The notes: generated from the letters alone by a model not told the origin. A stretch of 64,000 nt of DNA from Siphonodentalium dalli (GCA_032622095.1 CP136063.1:76861980-76925979), one strand, 5' to 3'; counted from the stretch's first letter, positions 10,552 to 20,969 are shown. A program made the numbers and translations.

Positions 10552-11295
10552 TTAATTAGGACATGGCTCATTCGAATCTCCAAATTTTTTTCTACGTAGT
10601 TTGAAGCGACAGATACGATAGGTCGATAAATAAACGAACTATTGATATACCGGCTTCATATGCTCTGAGAAACACTTGCCAAAATCACAGCCATTTTTCA
10701 GCCGTTTTGAACTTTTCGTCAGAAGTCAGAAAAACGCTCTTTATTGCTACCATATCAGGAATAGACTACCACGGAACGCTCTTTTCAATTCCATGTCGTG
10801 CAAATGGCTGTTTTGTTTGGGACCCAAACACCGTATTCACAGTTGTATTTTTCATTACTTCAATAATTGAAGTTCAATTCGTCTTTTTGGGTAACATAAT
10901 ATTCGTAGAAAGGTAGTTCAGATATGTATCGACTTATCATATCTGCCATATCATACAGTTCGATATACTAGTTTGTTAAATCCTATGCCATGCGCCGACA
11001 AGTGGGTCCCTATATAAGCGGGAAAAGACTAATCAAATTGTCAAATTTAGCCAGTGCCAATAATTTGGTCTACTCCACTACCCCCCAAAAAAAGCAACAA
11101 TAAGAATCGAGACTCCACTTCTCCGCGCGTGGCTAAGGATATGTATTGTTTATTGTCATTCAGTTTTGTTTGTTTTTTCTTTTCTTCGTACCATGTATAT
11201 CTTGGTTGGAAGATTAAACATATCTATCTCGAGAAAAATTCAAAAGCGAATAATATTATGTGTATTTCGGAGCGCAAACCGCCATGTGGCTTTAA
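10552..11295 (+). mobile_element. Family K TTAA-bounded element with a ~270-bp insert
   Basis: The left part (TTAATTAGGACATGGCTCAT to GTTCAGATATGTATCGA, about 10945) and the right part (AAAAATTCAAAAGCGAATAA, about 11230, to ATGTGGCTTTAA) are contiguous in the copies at 24002-24446 and 50901-51165. They are separated here by roughly 270 bp at 10945-11220 that those copies lack. The ends form an imperfect inverted repeat of the type TTAAA-NNN-ACATGGC. A core at 10735-10764 is shared with family D. Confidence 0.6.
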
Positions 11296-12339
11296 TTTTC
11301 GACGAGAAAAATTTAGTGGGGGGTGGACTGTTTATCACCAGTGATGCTTGCAGCTATTTAGTGAGAAATTCATTTAATGTTCTAAATATCACATATATCC
11401 CATTGTCTTATATTAATTAATGCAAGCAAAGTACAACGTGCACTATTTAGGCAATATTCAATAATAACGAAAGCTGATCTTATGAAAACAAAAACGTTTA
11501 TGAATACCGTTGCTGACCCGGCCTGTCCAGACATGATACAAATATATTGCCATTCTGCATCGAAATAGAACAGAACAAATGCATTGGTTACATTAATCAG
11601 AATCGGTGTTTCGGAATATATACCAAACAGAAAACAAGCCATAATATTTTCAACATGACATTTTATAAACGATAACGCAAGTTTTAATGCAGCATTATAT
11701 GCAATTTCTTGGATAATTAGGTGGGTGTCAAAAGGATAAGCACCAGCGAAGCAGAAGAGAAAAGCAATTCATGCCACAATCTGAATTCAATATATACCAG
11801 AGAAATAGGCAAGAAAGTCAATCCAACGTTTTGCACCTCACATGGATGTATTAGGGGCGAAACGTTTTATTTCCAGGCAAAACTATTACTAACGTTGATT
11901 TCATTACGCGAATTAATTTAGATGTTCAGCTGGGATAATGTCAAATGTCGCATGTCATGCATCAACGTGTACTACACGTGGAGTGTATCTCCTCCATAAC
12001 TTGACCATTGGCGAAAGTTGGAAATGTCATGACTGACACAACATTAATAGGACATTTCTGATCAAATGTAGGTTGAATTAGTTCAGATAGTTTGAGACTC
12101 ATACAGTTTGTTGCTTGTTAACATAGAGTCGAATGTGTCTACCGGTAAATATTTTTTATTGAAATGGCAAACAGTTGGAAATTCCCTTCCATAGCGTCGT
12201 GTTAGGTTGGAATTAGTAGAAATCGATTGATGTGCCAGTTGGAAATGACCAACTAAAAGGGGTGAAATGCAGAAAGGAACTGAATCCAAAATAGAACAAT
12301 AATTTTTCCTTGGCTAACACATTCGCATGCTACACACTG
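11296..12339. other. Gene-free stretch
   Basis: No gene, RNA gene or second-copy repeat was recognised. Short frames at 11382-11642 (minus) and 11721-11921 (plus) have no familiar motif. Confidence 0.3.
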
Positions 12340-12515
12340 GTATCATGGAAGGACACAAATAACATCAATGTCCGAAGTCGTTTGTTTCGTTGCTCGGGCG
12401 GGAAGATTAATCTTCTGCCGACTAAATTGTTATTTCCTCTGATTATTAGTATTCAGCCAAGTCTCTCGGGTAATCGCTTGACACGTCATCTCATTCCATT
12501 AGAATTGTAATTCCT
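12340..12515 (+). repeat. Dispersed repeat L, copy 1
   Basis: It shares CCGAAGTCGTTTG, GAAGATTAATCTTCTGC, GACTAAATTGTTA, ATTCAGCCAAGTCTCT and GGGTAATCGC with 16660-16870, and the same order of words with 12840-13040. No ends are defined. Confidence 0.5.
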
Positions 12516-12839
12516 GAAGTCATATACGCTTCGAATGGATCCTATTGGTATCGGTAAAATGTACCTATAGATTATAGTGTGATCCGTGAAAATGGTCTGT
12601 TTATTACATTGTATCAGTTGACCTCTGTGTTCCACGTTGATTCAAATAAGAGTACGTACACACATACCAGTGTGGTAATAATGTAGTCACGCCCAATTTC
12701 AGAAAGTAGCCTCAACTATTACCGAACGTGTCAGGGTCATCAGTCGCAGTTTCATTAAACGTGGTGGGGTCCCCGATTTCATAGTTTGAACGGTGTATGT
12801 CACATTAGGCCAACATGAGTCACCCAGATTTAGTGAAGC
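12516..12839. other. Gene-free stretch between repeat L copies
   Basis: Nothing recognised. Confidence 0.3.
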
Positions 12840-13040
12840 TGGTTCGAATCCAGAACATCGATTGCCGAAGTCGTTTAATTAGCTGGTAGGACAGAAAGAT
12901 GAATGTTCTGCAGACAAAATCGTTACATCACCGTATTACCAGCATTCATCCAAGTCGCTTCGGAAATTGTCCGTTACATCACCTTTTCTTTAGAATTTCA
13001 ATCCATGGTCGAATTCGGGAGATGTAATACTATCTCCAGC
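12840..13040 (+). repeat. Dispersed repeat L, copy 2
   Basis: It contains GGTTCGAATCC, then AGAACATCGATTGCCGAAGT, GTTCTGCAGACAAAATCGTTA and TTCATCCAAGTCGCTTC. These words recur in order at 12340-12515 and 16660-16870. The first resembles a tRNA B box, but no tRNA fold or matching A box is convincing. Confidence 0.5.
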
Positions 13041-13804
13041 TAATAGACGATATAACACTTTATATGGGTGCATAGAATACGGCAGTCATCGCACTGCAGT
13101 AAGATATGTTATTAATTTTATAATTCGCCTTCTGAAATAACGTTATCCTATCCTGCATTGATTTATCTTGCCACAACACACATGCCAGAAGGAAGTGAAT
13201 CCAAAAAAGATAGCATTCTTCTTGTGCACCCGCACCCATATGGTCTCAAGGATTTGCGTAAGAACATCAATGATCGAAGTCGTTTGCTTCGCTACTCTCT
13301 CGGTGTGTATATATATATATGTACAACCTATGGTTATTTACAACATCTTAGCTTCAAAAACAATGACAAACCAGCACCGTAGCGTCTACATATTGGCCAT
13401 GGCGTATACCTAATGTAATTCCTTCTTTGGTTCGCTTAGAAATTTGATAAGGATCTGTCGATATTAATATTTGTTTAACTTCTATTCCGGACATGATATT
13501 GTAATATTAGATCATAATTGATTATTTCCATTGTATTTTATTTGTGTACTTGTAATTACCGTAAGTTCCAATAATCTGGACAAACCACTGGAAAGTTCTC
13601 ATTTGTATATAGTGTATATACGTGTTCTCATGCACCATGTAAAATGGCTGAGAATAAAACATGGGGTGGTCCTCGTAGATAAGCCCACCCCCATTTTTGA
13701 GCATTTTTAAATTTCAGATTTCGGATTTAGTGTACCGTAAATGGGAGATCATCTGCAGACTGATGGGATCCCCAATGACTCAGTTGGTTAAGGTTTTTGT
13801 GAAA
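13041..13804. other. Gene-free stretch
   Basis: Apart from a short L-like word (ATCGAAGTCGTTTGCTTCG near 13270) and a short (TA)n run near 13306, nothing is recognised. Confidence 0.3.
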
Positions 13805-14455
13805 AAAACACATTATATACTAAATGAATTCGCCCACTCAGTTATAAAAGTACACATTGGACTAGGATACTACCAATTTGGATGGCTGTTCAGAAAATGT
13901 GAGCAGACGACAGACGTACGAAACGATACTACTAAGCGCAGAAGAATTCACATCCATTGGTGGGAAATGTATTTGATAATGGGTTTAACCCTTTACCCAA
14001 CAGAACGGCCCTGTGCCAATGCATTCTCTTATATATGCGAGTCGACCATAGGTCGCCTCGCATATATAAGAGAATGCATTGGCTTAACACATTAAAAATT
14101 ATAAAATTGTTAAAGAATGTAAGAAAAAATGGTAAAAAGTGTTAAAAAAAGTTTTTTTTTAGGCCAATGCATTCTCTTATATATGCGAGGCGACCTATGG
14201 TCGACTCGCATATATAAGAGAATGCATTGGCACAGGGTATAACTGTAACTATCACAATGTGGTCAAGGAGCCGGTTCCAATGATATCCATATTTGTATGG
14301 TTCTATTGAGACAGACCGAAGATATTTTAGGCTGTTGAAGCTTTATTTGGCCGGTTTTGGCCGGTTTGTTGGGTAAAGGGTTAATAAGCGTCGTTTGTTG
14401 ATCTGAACATTTCCTATGGTATAACTACACACCAATGAGTAGATTTAGTATTACA
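13805..14455 (+). mobile_element. Family B element interrupted by a family A element
   Basis: The B left part runs from TATATACTAAATGAATTCGC (about 13813) to GATAATGGGTTTAA. The B right part resumes at about 14385 with AAGCGTCG, GATCTGAACATTTCC, CACCAATGAGTAGATTT and ends near 14450. Family A (13985-14384) lies exactly between, at a TTAA. The insertion is therefore younger than the B copy. Confidence 0.6.
13985..14384 (+). mobile_element. Family A hairpin element, copy a (full length)
   Basis: 400 bp from TTAA to TTAA. The left end is TTAACCCTTTACCCAACAGA. The right end is TGTTGGGTAAAGGGTTAA, an inverted repeat of 18 bases including TTAA. Inside are two 67-bp near-perfect palindromes (14016-14082 and 14164-14230) with 26-bp perfect outer arms, reverse complements of each other, separated by an AT-rich spacer. 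The right part has a conserved non-palindromic tract (GACAGACCGAAGATATTTTA) and a GGCCGGTTTTGGCCGG block. It has no coding capacity; the frame at 13697-14095 is a translation of the palindrome. Confidence 0.85.
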
Positions 14456-14687
14456 TGTTTTGAGCGTTTCGTATATTAGCACAAAACTTTTGTCTGTAGT
14501 GTATCGTGTGAATACAACTGAGTTGTCTAGTATAAGAGCAGGTAACCGGCTAACAAAAAATACAGCTTACGGTGTTAGCCATTGAAGAGTATGATCATTA
14601 TAAGGGGTGAATTTCGTTAGCACGTACTTAAGTTAGGTATCTTTAGTCAGTCTTTCGTTAGGAGGGACAACATAAAGTCCTAATCCA

Positions 14688-15310
14688 ATGAACAGCGACG
14701 ACTTGGACAAACGGATTGAAGCTGCAGTTAAGAAATTTCAGGACAGATCATTGACTTAACGGATTGTTAGCTACACAGTTGACCAGCTTTCAAGCTGGGA
14801 TTTCGAGATTCAACGCAACAGTTCCCAAATGCAAATTCTTAATTCGAAAGAAAAAAGGACTCACATGTGTTCAAACGGCCGGGAAACGAACCACAATATT
14901 CAAATTTAATGTTGAAGTTCAGACAAAATCACAGAACCCATAGTGTCATCTAGACTCTATCAGCAGAACACATCGAAAGCCGCGGATTGTTTGTCAGAAA
15001 GTTTGAACATTATTAACTCTAGACAGAAAATGGATAAGCTTGTCGACACGTCCGATCTCGGTTGGAGGATAGTTCAAGAATACCAGAGGTACAGTCTGCC
15101 AGACGATTCCTACGTGAAGAAACACACACGTAAAGCGCTATCGAGTGCTAAAACTAAGGACAATGACTTACAAAAGAAACGAAAATCTCGGGAATACCAG
15201 CACAGGGTGGGCTGCTACAAATTCCCATATTAGCGTCACCAGAGAGAGGCAAGAAAATGGGCGCTTGATTTCCTGTGGATATCCGTCACATTGGAAATAC
15301 GTCTGTCAGA
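14688..15310 (+). pseudogene. Decayed retroelement Gag-like gene with zinc-knuckle remnant
   Basis: ATG at 14688 opens MNSDDLDKRIEAAVKKFQDR and meets TAA at 14757-14759. Near 14868 FKRPGNEPQYSN follows the FK-R-x-GN-x2-Q(Y/F) block of a Gag-like family I know from bivalve and cnidarian retroelements. The frame 14943-15233 contains DKLVDTSDLGWRIVQEY and a basic tail, matching that family's (A/V)D-x-S-x2-GW-x-(T/I)V-x-EY motif. At 15271-15306, in another frame, SCGYPSHWKYVC is a zinc knuckle (CxxC-x4-H-x4-C) whose first Cys is gone. At least one stop and one frameshift are therefore present. No reverse transcriptase follows; a family A element begins 67 bp downstream. The element class (DIRS-like or other) is uncertain. 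Confidence 0.6.
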
Positions 15311-15376
15311 ATAAACAGAATACCACTTCACTCAAAGCAAAGATAAGTACCCCTTCTTATTATCCTCAGACTGGGG

Positions 15377-15774
15377 TTAACCCTTTACCCAACAGAAGGG
15401 CCCTGTGCCAATGCATTCTCTTATATATGCGAGTCGACCATAGGTCGCCTCGCATATATAAGAGAATGCATTGGCTTAACACATTACAAATTATAAAATT
15501 GTTAAAGAATGTAAGAAAAAATGGTAAAAAGTGTTAAAAAAAGATTTTTTAGGCCAATGCATTCTCTTATATATGCGAGGCGACCTATGGTCGACTCGCA
15601 TATATAAGAGAATGCATTGGCACAGGGCATAACTGTAACTATCACAATGTGGTCAAGGAGCCGGTTCCAATGATATCCATATTTGAATGGTGGTATTGAG
15701 ACAGACCGAAGATATTTTAGGCTGTTGAAGCTTTATTTGGCCGGTTTTGGCCGGTTTGTTGGGTAAAGGGTTAA
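15377..15774 (+). mobile_element. Family A hairpin element, copy b (full length)
   Basis: 398 bp between TTAA sites, almost identical to copy a: the same two palindromes, the same GGCCGGTTTTGGCCGG block and the same TGTTGGGTAAAGGGTTAA right end. It inserted close behind the Gag-like remnant. Close identity to copy a, only 1 kb away, suggests recent activity. Confidence 0.85.
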
Positions 15775-16659
15775 GACCGTTCACGGTCTTATCAGTCTGC
15801 TCGCTCAAGGTGACTATTCCATGATGGAAAGATTACATCATTTCAATAATATAAAACGGTTATCGTTTGCCATTTATAGAAATGCCCATACCAATTTTAT
15901 TAAAAATAATAAATCTTCCAATGACTATAGTGAATTTGTAAACGAAGAAATAACCAAACCAGAGAGTAGTCAAACATTATTCCATATGATGCTAGCACGA
16001 ATCGAAATGGCAAGCGTAGACTCGTTTTAGACTGTTTTGGCATTTTAACGATAATCTCGATAAATACAAATTCAGATTTGAGGACAGTTTTTCGAAATCG
16101 GCGATCTTTCCGTAGATTTTTAACTTGAAGGCGCGTTCCGTCACATTTGTATCGCGGACGCTAGCAAAACACATTTAGGTTTGAACTGGACATTATTATT
16201 ATTATTTATTTCATACCTCCATTTGTTTGGAGAAGAATATGGACATGCATGAACATATATACAGTTAATGTGTAAAGTTTATGATATCACCAAGCATGGA
16301 CGCTGCCAGTCTCTAAAATAAAGCGTTTCACTTTCATCGTCCATATGCGCGGGACATGGTATCACAGTCAATTGGTTGAACATTTAGTAAGAAAAACCGC
16401 GAATAATCTGGCACATTATAAGGATATATACAGCAGAATCTAGAATAATTTGTTCCATAAACAGAGTTACGGCATCAGGAGGGTTGATTATTTCGCTCCC
16501 TAGGAGGAAGGCGCAGAGAGACAATTCGTCACGAGATTCCATGTATATAACATAGAAAGAACAATACAGACAATTACACATGTATGTAGTATATTAAGAG
16601 GAGACGACAAAGGTCAACAGACTGTCTTCCCGCCAACCGGGAATCGGCTCAGATTTGGC
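15775..16659. other. Gene-free stretch
   Basis: It starts with a small inverted repeat (AAGACCGTTCACGGTCTT, 15773-15790). The frame 15821-16030 has no familiar motif. A short (ATT)n tract lies near 16193-16208. Confidence 0.35.
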
Positions 16660-16870
16660 AAGCTGGTTGGATCCAGAACATCGATGGCCTAAGTCGTTTT
16701 CTGCTTTGCTACACAGACAGGGAGATTAATCTCCTGCAGATTAAATTTGTTAATTTCGTCTGATTATCAGTATTCAGCCAAGTCTCTTGGGTAATCGCCG
16801 GTTATGTCAAGTCGTCTCAATAGAATTTCAATATCGGACCGAGTTCGAGACGGAGATTGACGAACTATTA
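16660..16870 (+). repeat. Dispersed repeat L, copy 3
   Basis: It shares GATCCAGAACATCGATGGCC, GGGAGATTAATCTCCTGCAG, ATTCAGCCAAGTCTCTTGGG and TAATCGCC with copy 1 and word order with copy 2. Confidence 0.5.
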
Positions 16871-17371
16871 TCATCCCAGCAAATATATCAGATTGGGTAA
16901 CACTAAACCGAATTTACTCAGATTGAATGACACATCGACAATGGCTTCTTCGTACTTGGTCAGACAATACTAGAAGTCAAAGACCTTTTTGATCGAACCT
17001 ACGGGTTTAGTTGTACTTTTCCTCGAGAACAGACAATGAACTCCACGTAATAATAATTTAGTCAGACACCAATATTGCAGGTTAGTTGATATTGACATTT
17101 ATTAATTAGATAAGACATTTTGGCCGAAACGACCTGTTACCGAAATATGTTAATATCTCTTCAGTTTGTCCTTAAACCGAGCGATATCATTTTACAACAT
17201 CACCGATCCGAGTATTATCGTTTTACGACATCACCAAGTGACATAACACTACTTCACTGCTAAATAATGTGCAGATATATATTTCTGTGGCGTCACTCAT
17301 TTGAACAAGTTTACAGTCTTACGGTGTTACTAATAAGAGGCGATCTAATTAATAAATATAATATTATTTGT
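16871..17371. other. Gene-free stretch
   Basis: Only a short direct repeat is seen: CGTTTTACGACATCACC and ATTTTACAACATCACC near 17190-17235. No gene. Confidence 0.3.
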
Positions 17372-17490
17372 TTGGTTTGAGAGTATATGCCTGATATCAG
17401 CCCTCGGTAACTTCATATCAGCCTTCGACATTCGGTCTCAGTCTGATATGAGGTTACCTCGGGCTGATTTCGGGCCTAATATCAAACCAA
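17372..17490. repeat. Imperfect hairpin
   Basis: The left arm TTGGTTTGA ... CTGATATCAGCCCTCGGTAA ... TCATATCAG mirrors the right arm CTGATATGAGGTTACCTCGGG ... ATCAAACCAA. Arms are about 48 bp with several mismatches. It is probably a foldback miniature element; no target duplication was established. Confidence 0.6.
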
Positions 17491-17902
17491 CCAAGCAATA
17501 TCATATAATTGTATCCGCTATCGACACACATCGGTAAGGATTATCGCCAACTCCATTATAGGTTTGAAAACAGTATGTGCATTGAAACTTAAGTAAAAAC
17601 AAAAGATATTTGGACCATTATTTTTTTCTTTGTGACATTTGATTCAATGTTGTTACAACATATATCCTAGTTTTCAGGTATTAAAGCAGCAGGTCTGTGA
17701 CATCGGCCGTTCGAATCGCATAATTCTGGTATATCTGATAAGTACTAAACACGGTGTCGTGTAAGGGGTCATGAACTTGTATTGCTGCCATCAACAAGGA
17801 GGAAATTACGACAAAGTCATACGTAATAGGAGCGAAACACGAGAATGTGTTTTATATACTGTAATACTATGTCAATGTTTCAAAATGACAGCTTTGGTGC
17901 AT

Positions 17903-18115
17903 GGTGTGCATAGCCCAGCCATTGTTCATACATAAACATCGAAAGCAATTAACGCGGTCATAATGGTTACATACTGCAACTATAAGACATCCAGCGGATA
18001 CACACCCCACGGAAACCCGAAATGTGTTGTCCTGCGAGAAATCACATCGCTATAGCTCAATTTGACACGGCCAGATAGCCTTCCTACAATATCCATAAAC
18101 AAGATAATATATTAT
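17903..18115 (+). repeat. Dispersed repeat M, copy 1
   Basis: Near-identical to 21633-21830 over CATAGCCCAGCCATTGTTCA, AACGCGGTCATA, CAACTATAAGACATCCA, CACACCCCACG, GAAATGTGTTGTCCTGCGAG and TTTGACACGGCCAGAT. A second, more diverged block follows at 18421-18575 and matches 21880-22035. Confidence 0.7.
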
Positions 18116-18803
18116 ATACCCATGATTTTAATTATAGAATATAAAAATTATTGGTTTCGCGAATGACCAACTCAGAATTCCGTTAAAATAACAATAACAA
18201 CCAGCACCTAATTAACGAACGGGCGGCCGACTCGGCCGTCTCCGACCACAACCATCAGTGGGCTGCAGAACGAAAAATATCTATAAAAGTTGAAATATAA
18301 GACTTACTTTATAAGATTATCTTTTCAATTTCTTTTATTGGTAATTGACATAGCTTGTCACAAACCAAAAATCAACATTATTGACTTAATAATGTAAAGG
18401 ACAATAAACGAAATTGAAATTCCCAACTACACCTTTTACCGGACTCGGCCTCCTGGTCGCGCAGTTCGACTTTTAAACCGAAAAAAATAAATATCTATAA
18501 ATAAAATGTTCATGGGACCACGGCTATCAAGAAATTACCGAACAGTATACACGCGGTGCGCGCGTTAATGAATCGTACGTGACACGTAGCTGAGCAGGCA
18601 CACACGCTGTGCCTCGAATTTTCTTTTTATCGCCGACATAACGCTAAGAATGGTGGAGACGGCATGACAAGTATTGTCATGGATTGTGCAATCTTGTCTC
18701 GATTCTGGCCCGCAAAGCCGAGATAACGTACATGGCGTCATGAATCGTGCCATGACGTCTTCTCTTGTTTTCATCAAGCTAACTAACGAAATTGGCTAAA
18801 TAA
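18116..18803 (+). repeat. Continuation of repeat M plus unassigned sequence
   Basis: The block 18421-18575 (TCCCAACTACACCTTTTACC, GGACTCGG, AACAGTATACAC) aligns with 21888-22040. The rest, including the minus frame 18565-18777, has no recognised identity. A CTCGGCC/GGCCGAC inverted motif lies near 18222-18238. Confidence 0.45.
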
Positions 18804-18863
18804 ATCTAATATTCCCAAATCACATGGGAATTCATCTAATATTCCCAAATCACATGGGAATTC
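18804..18863 (+). repeat. 30-bp unit duplicated in tandem
   Basis: Two identical 30-bp units starting ATCTAATATTCCCAAATCAC. Each contains the small palindrome TTCCCAAATCACATGGGAA. Confidence 0.9.
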
Positions 18864-19089
18864 TTCGGAAGTGTGAAGTTGACAATATTATCTTCGTCTC
18901 GTTTAACAATCTCCAGACAGTCACTAACCGGAAGTTACGTGTCAATTTCAGAAGAAGAAAAAAAAGTACACGCCACCAGAATTTGGCTCATCGCTATAGA
19001 AACTAGAATGCACTCAGAGAGATGCCAACGTGCGCAAAAATCTAATAAAAAATAATTAAAAAAATAATTTCACTGTATTTTACTTAATT

Positions 19090-19112
19090 AATTTAATTTA
19101 ATTTAATTTAAT
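19090..19112. repeat. (TTTAA)n microsatellite
   Basis: About four to five uninterrupted TTTAA units. Confidence 0.8.
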
Positions 19113-19179
19113 GTTAGCAAAAAAAGTCAATTACAATCTTCAATAATTTTATTTAGGGGATAACAGTGTGGTGTTTTGT

Positions 19180-19299
19180 GATTTCGGAAAGGTACATGGC
19201 GAATATACTGTGGCAAATTTAGTTAATGTGCGGAGCCGGAGCCGGAGCTCATTAACGGGTATTTGCCACAGTATATTCGCCATGTACCTTTCCGAAATC
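19180..19299. repeat. Perfect 39-bp inverted repeat
   Basis: The left arm (19180-19218, starting GATTTCGGAAAGGTACATGG) and right arm (19261-19299) are perfect reverse complements, with a 42-bp loop holding AGCCGGAGCCGGAGCT. Just upstream, AACAGTGTGGTGTTTTGTGA partly recurs at 19731-19755 as AACGTTGTGGTGTTTTGTAT, which hints at a dispersed family. Confidence 0.9.
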
Positions 19300-19943
19300 C
19301 CCATTCTAATGCTCTTCGAACTTAAAAATGTTATTTAGACAAACAAATGGCTCGTAATTATCAACGAAATGTGCGGCCATAGAAAACACTCAGCCAATTC
19401 ACGACTTTTTATTTTAAATTTAATGCGCTAGATAAAATATAGTCCCCCAATTACCATCGCTCTTATCGTTAAAAATACTGATAAACATGAAAAATTGCCA
19501 CCTCAAATAGAAATAAATATGCACAACAATTAGTTTCTGCATGTACATAATGTCTTTTTCAGATGTTTACCACTTACACATTGCGGTTTTGATTTTACCG
19601 CGATCTTGAAGTTGAATTGAAACAATGGGAAATTGTTTACTCAATGCGATGTATTTCACGCCGTGTCTGTCGCGGTTTCATGCCAAGAAATTTGGTCAAA
19701 TGATATCGAGACACTGACATTAGTGGGGTATAACGTTGTGGTGTTTTGTATTTTATGACAGTACATGTATACAGGGCGAATGTACTGACTGTCAATTTTC
19801 GACAAAAGCCACATCGCTGGTTTGTTTATATAGCAACGAGCTAGTAACGGAAGTTAGTGTCAAGGGCGTCAACTCTATAATCTACGCTGTAACGTCGCCG
19901 GCATGTACTGCGTAAGGGTGACGTCATGACTCATGGAGTGAAA
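19300..19943. other. Gene-free stretch
   Basis: It contains the partial relative of the 19180 hairpin flank at about 19725-19790 and nothing else recognised. Confidence 0.35.
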
Positions 19944-20199
19944 TCGGTAGGGTGACACCAACCTACGAATCTGACTGATCGCCATACTGTTGCGCGAGCG
20001 CACGTAAATATACAGTCTTATTAAAACTAGAGCTAATTTTCATTACTTTCAACTTAAATGCCATTACCTAATCGGTAGGGTAACACCAACCTACGAATCT
20101 GACTGATCGCCATACTGTTGCGCGAGCGCACGTAAATATACAGTCTTATTAAAACTATACCTAATTTTCATTACTTTCAACTTAAATGCCATTACCTAT
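19944..20199 (+). repeat. 128-bp unit duplicated in tandem
   Basis: Units 19944-20071 and 20072-20199 begin TCGGTAGGGTGACACCAACC and TCGGTAGGGTAACACCAACC. They differ at only a few positions. The unit contains TTGCGCGAGCGCACG, a palindrome-like GC-rich core. Confidence 0.9.
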
Positions 20200-20309
20200 T
20201 CATATTCTGCCCTCATGGTAACTATTCATACAAGCACCGCCCAATAGTTCTAAAAATAAGTATTACCCAAGGCGGAAATGCTAGATGAAAGCGAGGCTAC
20301 GCTAAAACA

Positions 20310-20480
20310 ATGGCAGACGTACGGAATACAAATTCTCGAAATTGTAATTAAGAACGTTTTGAAGAAAATTGGTATTGATTCACTGAAGTAAGAACAGGAG
20401 CTTATTCTGAGGAGTTTATTAATAACCAGAAAAAGATGTGTTAGCTATTCTTCCCACCGGTTAAGGGAGAGATCTGCCGC
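20310..20480 (+). pseudogene. Decayed RecQ-like DNA helicase fragment
   Basis: In one frame (about 20331-20430), ILEIVIKNVLKKIGIDSLK is followed by a stop and then EQELILRSLL. Shifted by one base, KDVLAILPTG-stop-G follows (about 20433-20465). This order (a FGI-x2-LK-x-EQ block, then KDVLAILPTG, where the family continues YGKS, the Walker A P-loop) is the N-terminal part of RecQ-type helicases that are multicopy in many marine invertebrates. The P-loop Gly-Lys is destroyed, and the remaining helicase motifs are absent downstream. A family match rests on about 40 residues. Confidence 0.5.
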
Positions 20481-20969
20481 ATCAAATAACTCCAATCAAA
20501 AAGGTAAACAGTGCTATATTTGGAAACATGAATATTAATGAGCTGTCGCCAGAAGGGAATTCCCCGTTCATCGCGGAAATGAATTTTAATACCGGTGTTT
20601 CTAGACTGAGAGTTGACTGTAAGGAAACCTTAGTCTAGTTATTAACTAGACTGGTAAATATAGAACAAATTATATGACGTCATCATTCATCGGTACCTAC
20701 GGTATAAGCACCAACGCGCGCTTCGTGCGCTTGTGGTTGCTATCATATTCGTTGAAATTAACTCTGTGGATCATAAAATAAACCTAGCTAATTGTAATTT
20801 TTGATTATTTTAGAAATCTTATAATAATGACCTCGTTAAAAAGTCACGCAATACACTTTGGTGATGAACCACATAATTGTTTTTCTCTTGAAAATGAGGA
20901 ATGGCCGCTTAGAGATAATTATGGAAAACTTCTGCAGTGCAGCCTGCTCAGTAGACCTCAAAATTAAGT
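20481..20969. other. Gene-free stretch
   Basis: A small inverted pair, CTAGACTGAGAGTTG and TTAGTCTAGTTATTAACTAG, lies near 20600-20650. Otherwise nothing is recognised. Confidence 0.3.

Noticed and set aside
12840-12860. tRNA gene suggested by a B-box-like GGTTCGAATCC
   Set aside because: No cloverleaf, no convincing A box at the right distance, and other copies of repeat L have a changed box.
13697-14145. Conserved-looking small proteins repeated across the window
   Set aside because: They are translations of the family A palindromes in various frames; the same DNA also reads open on the opposite strand.
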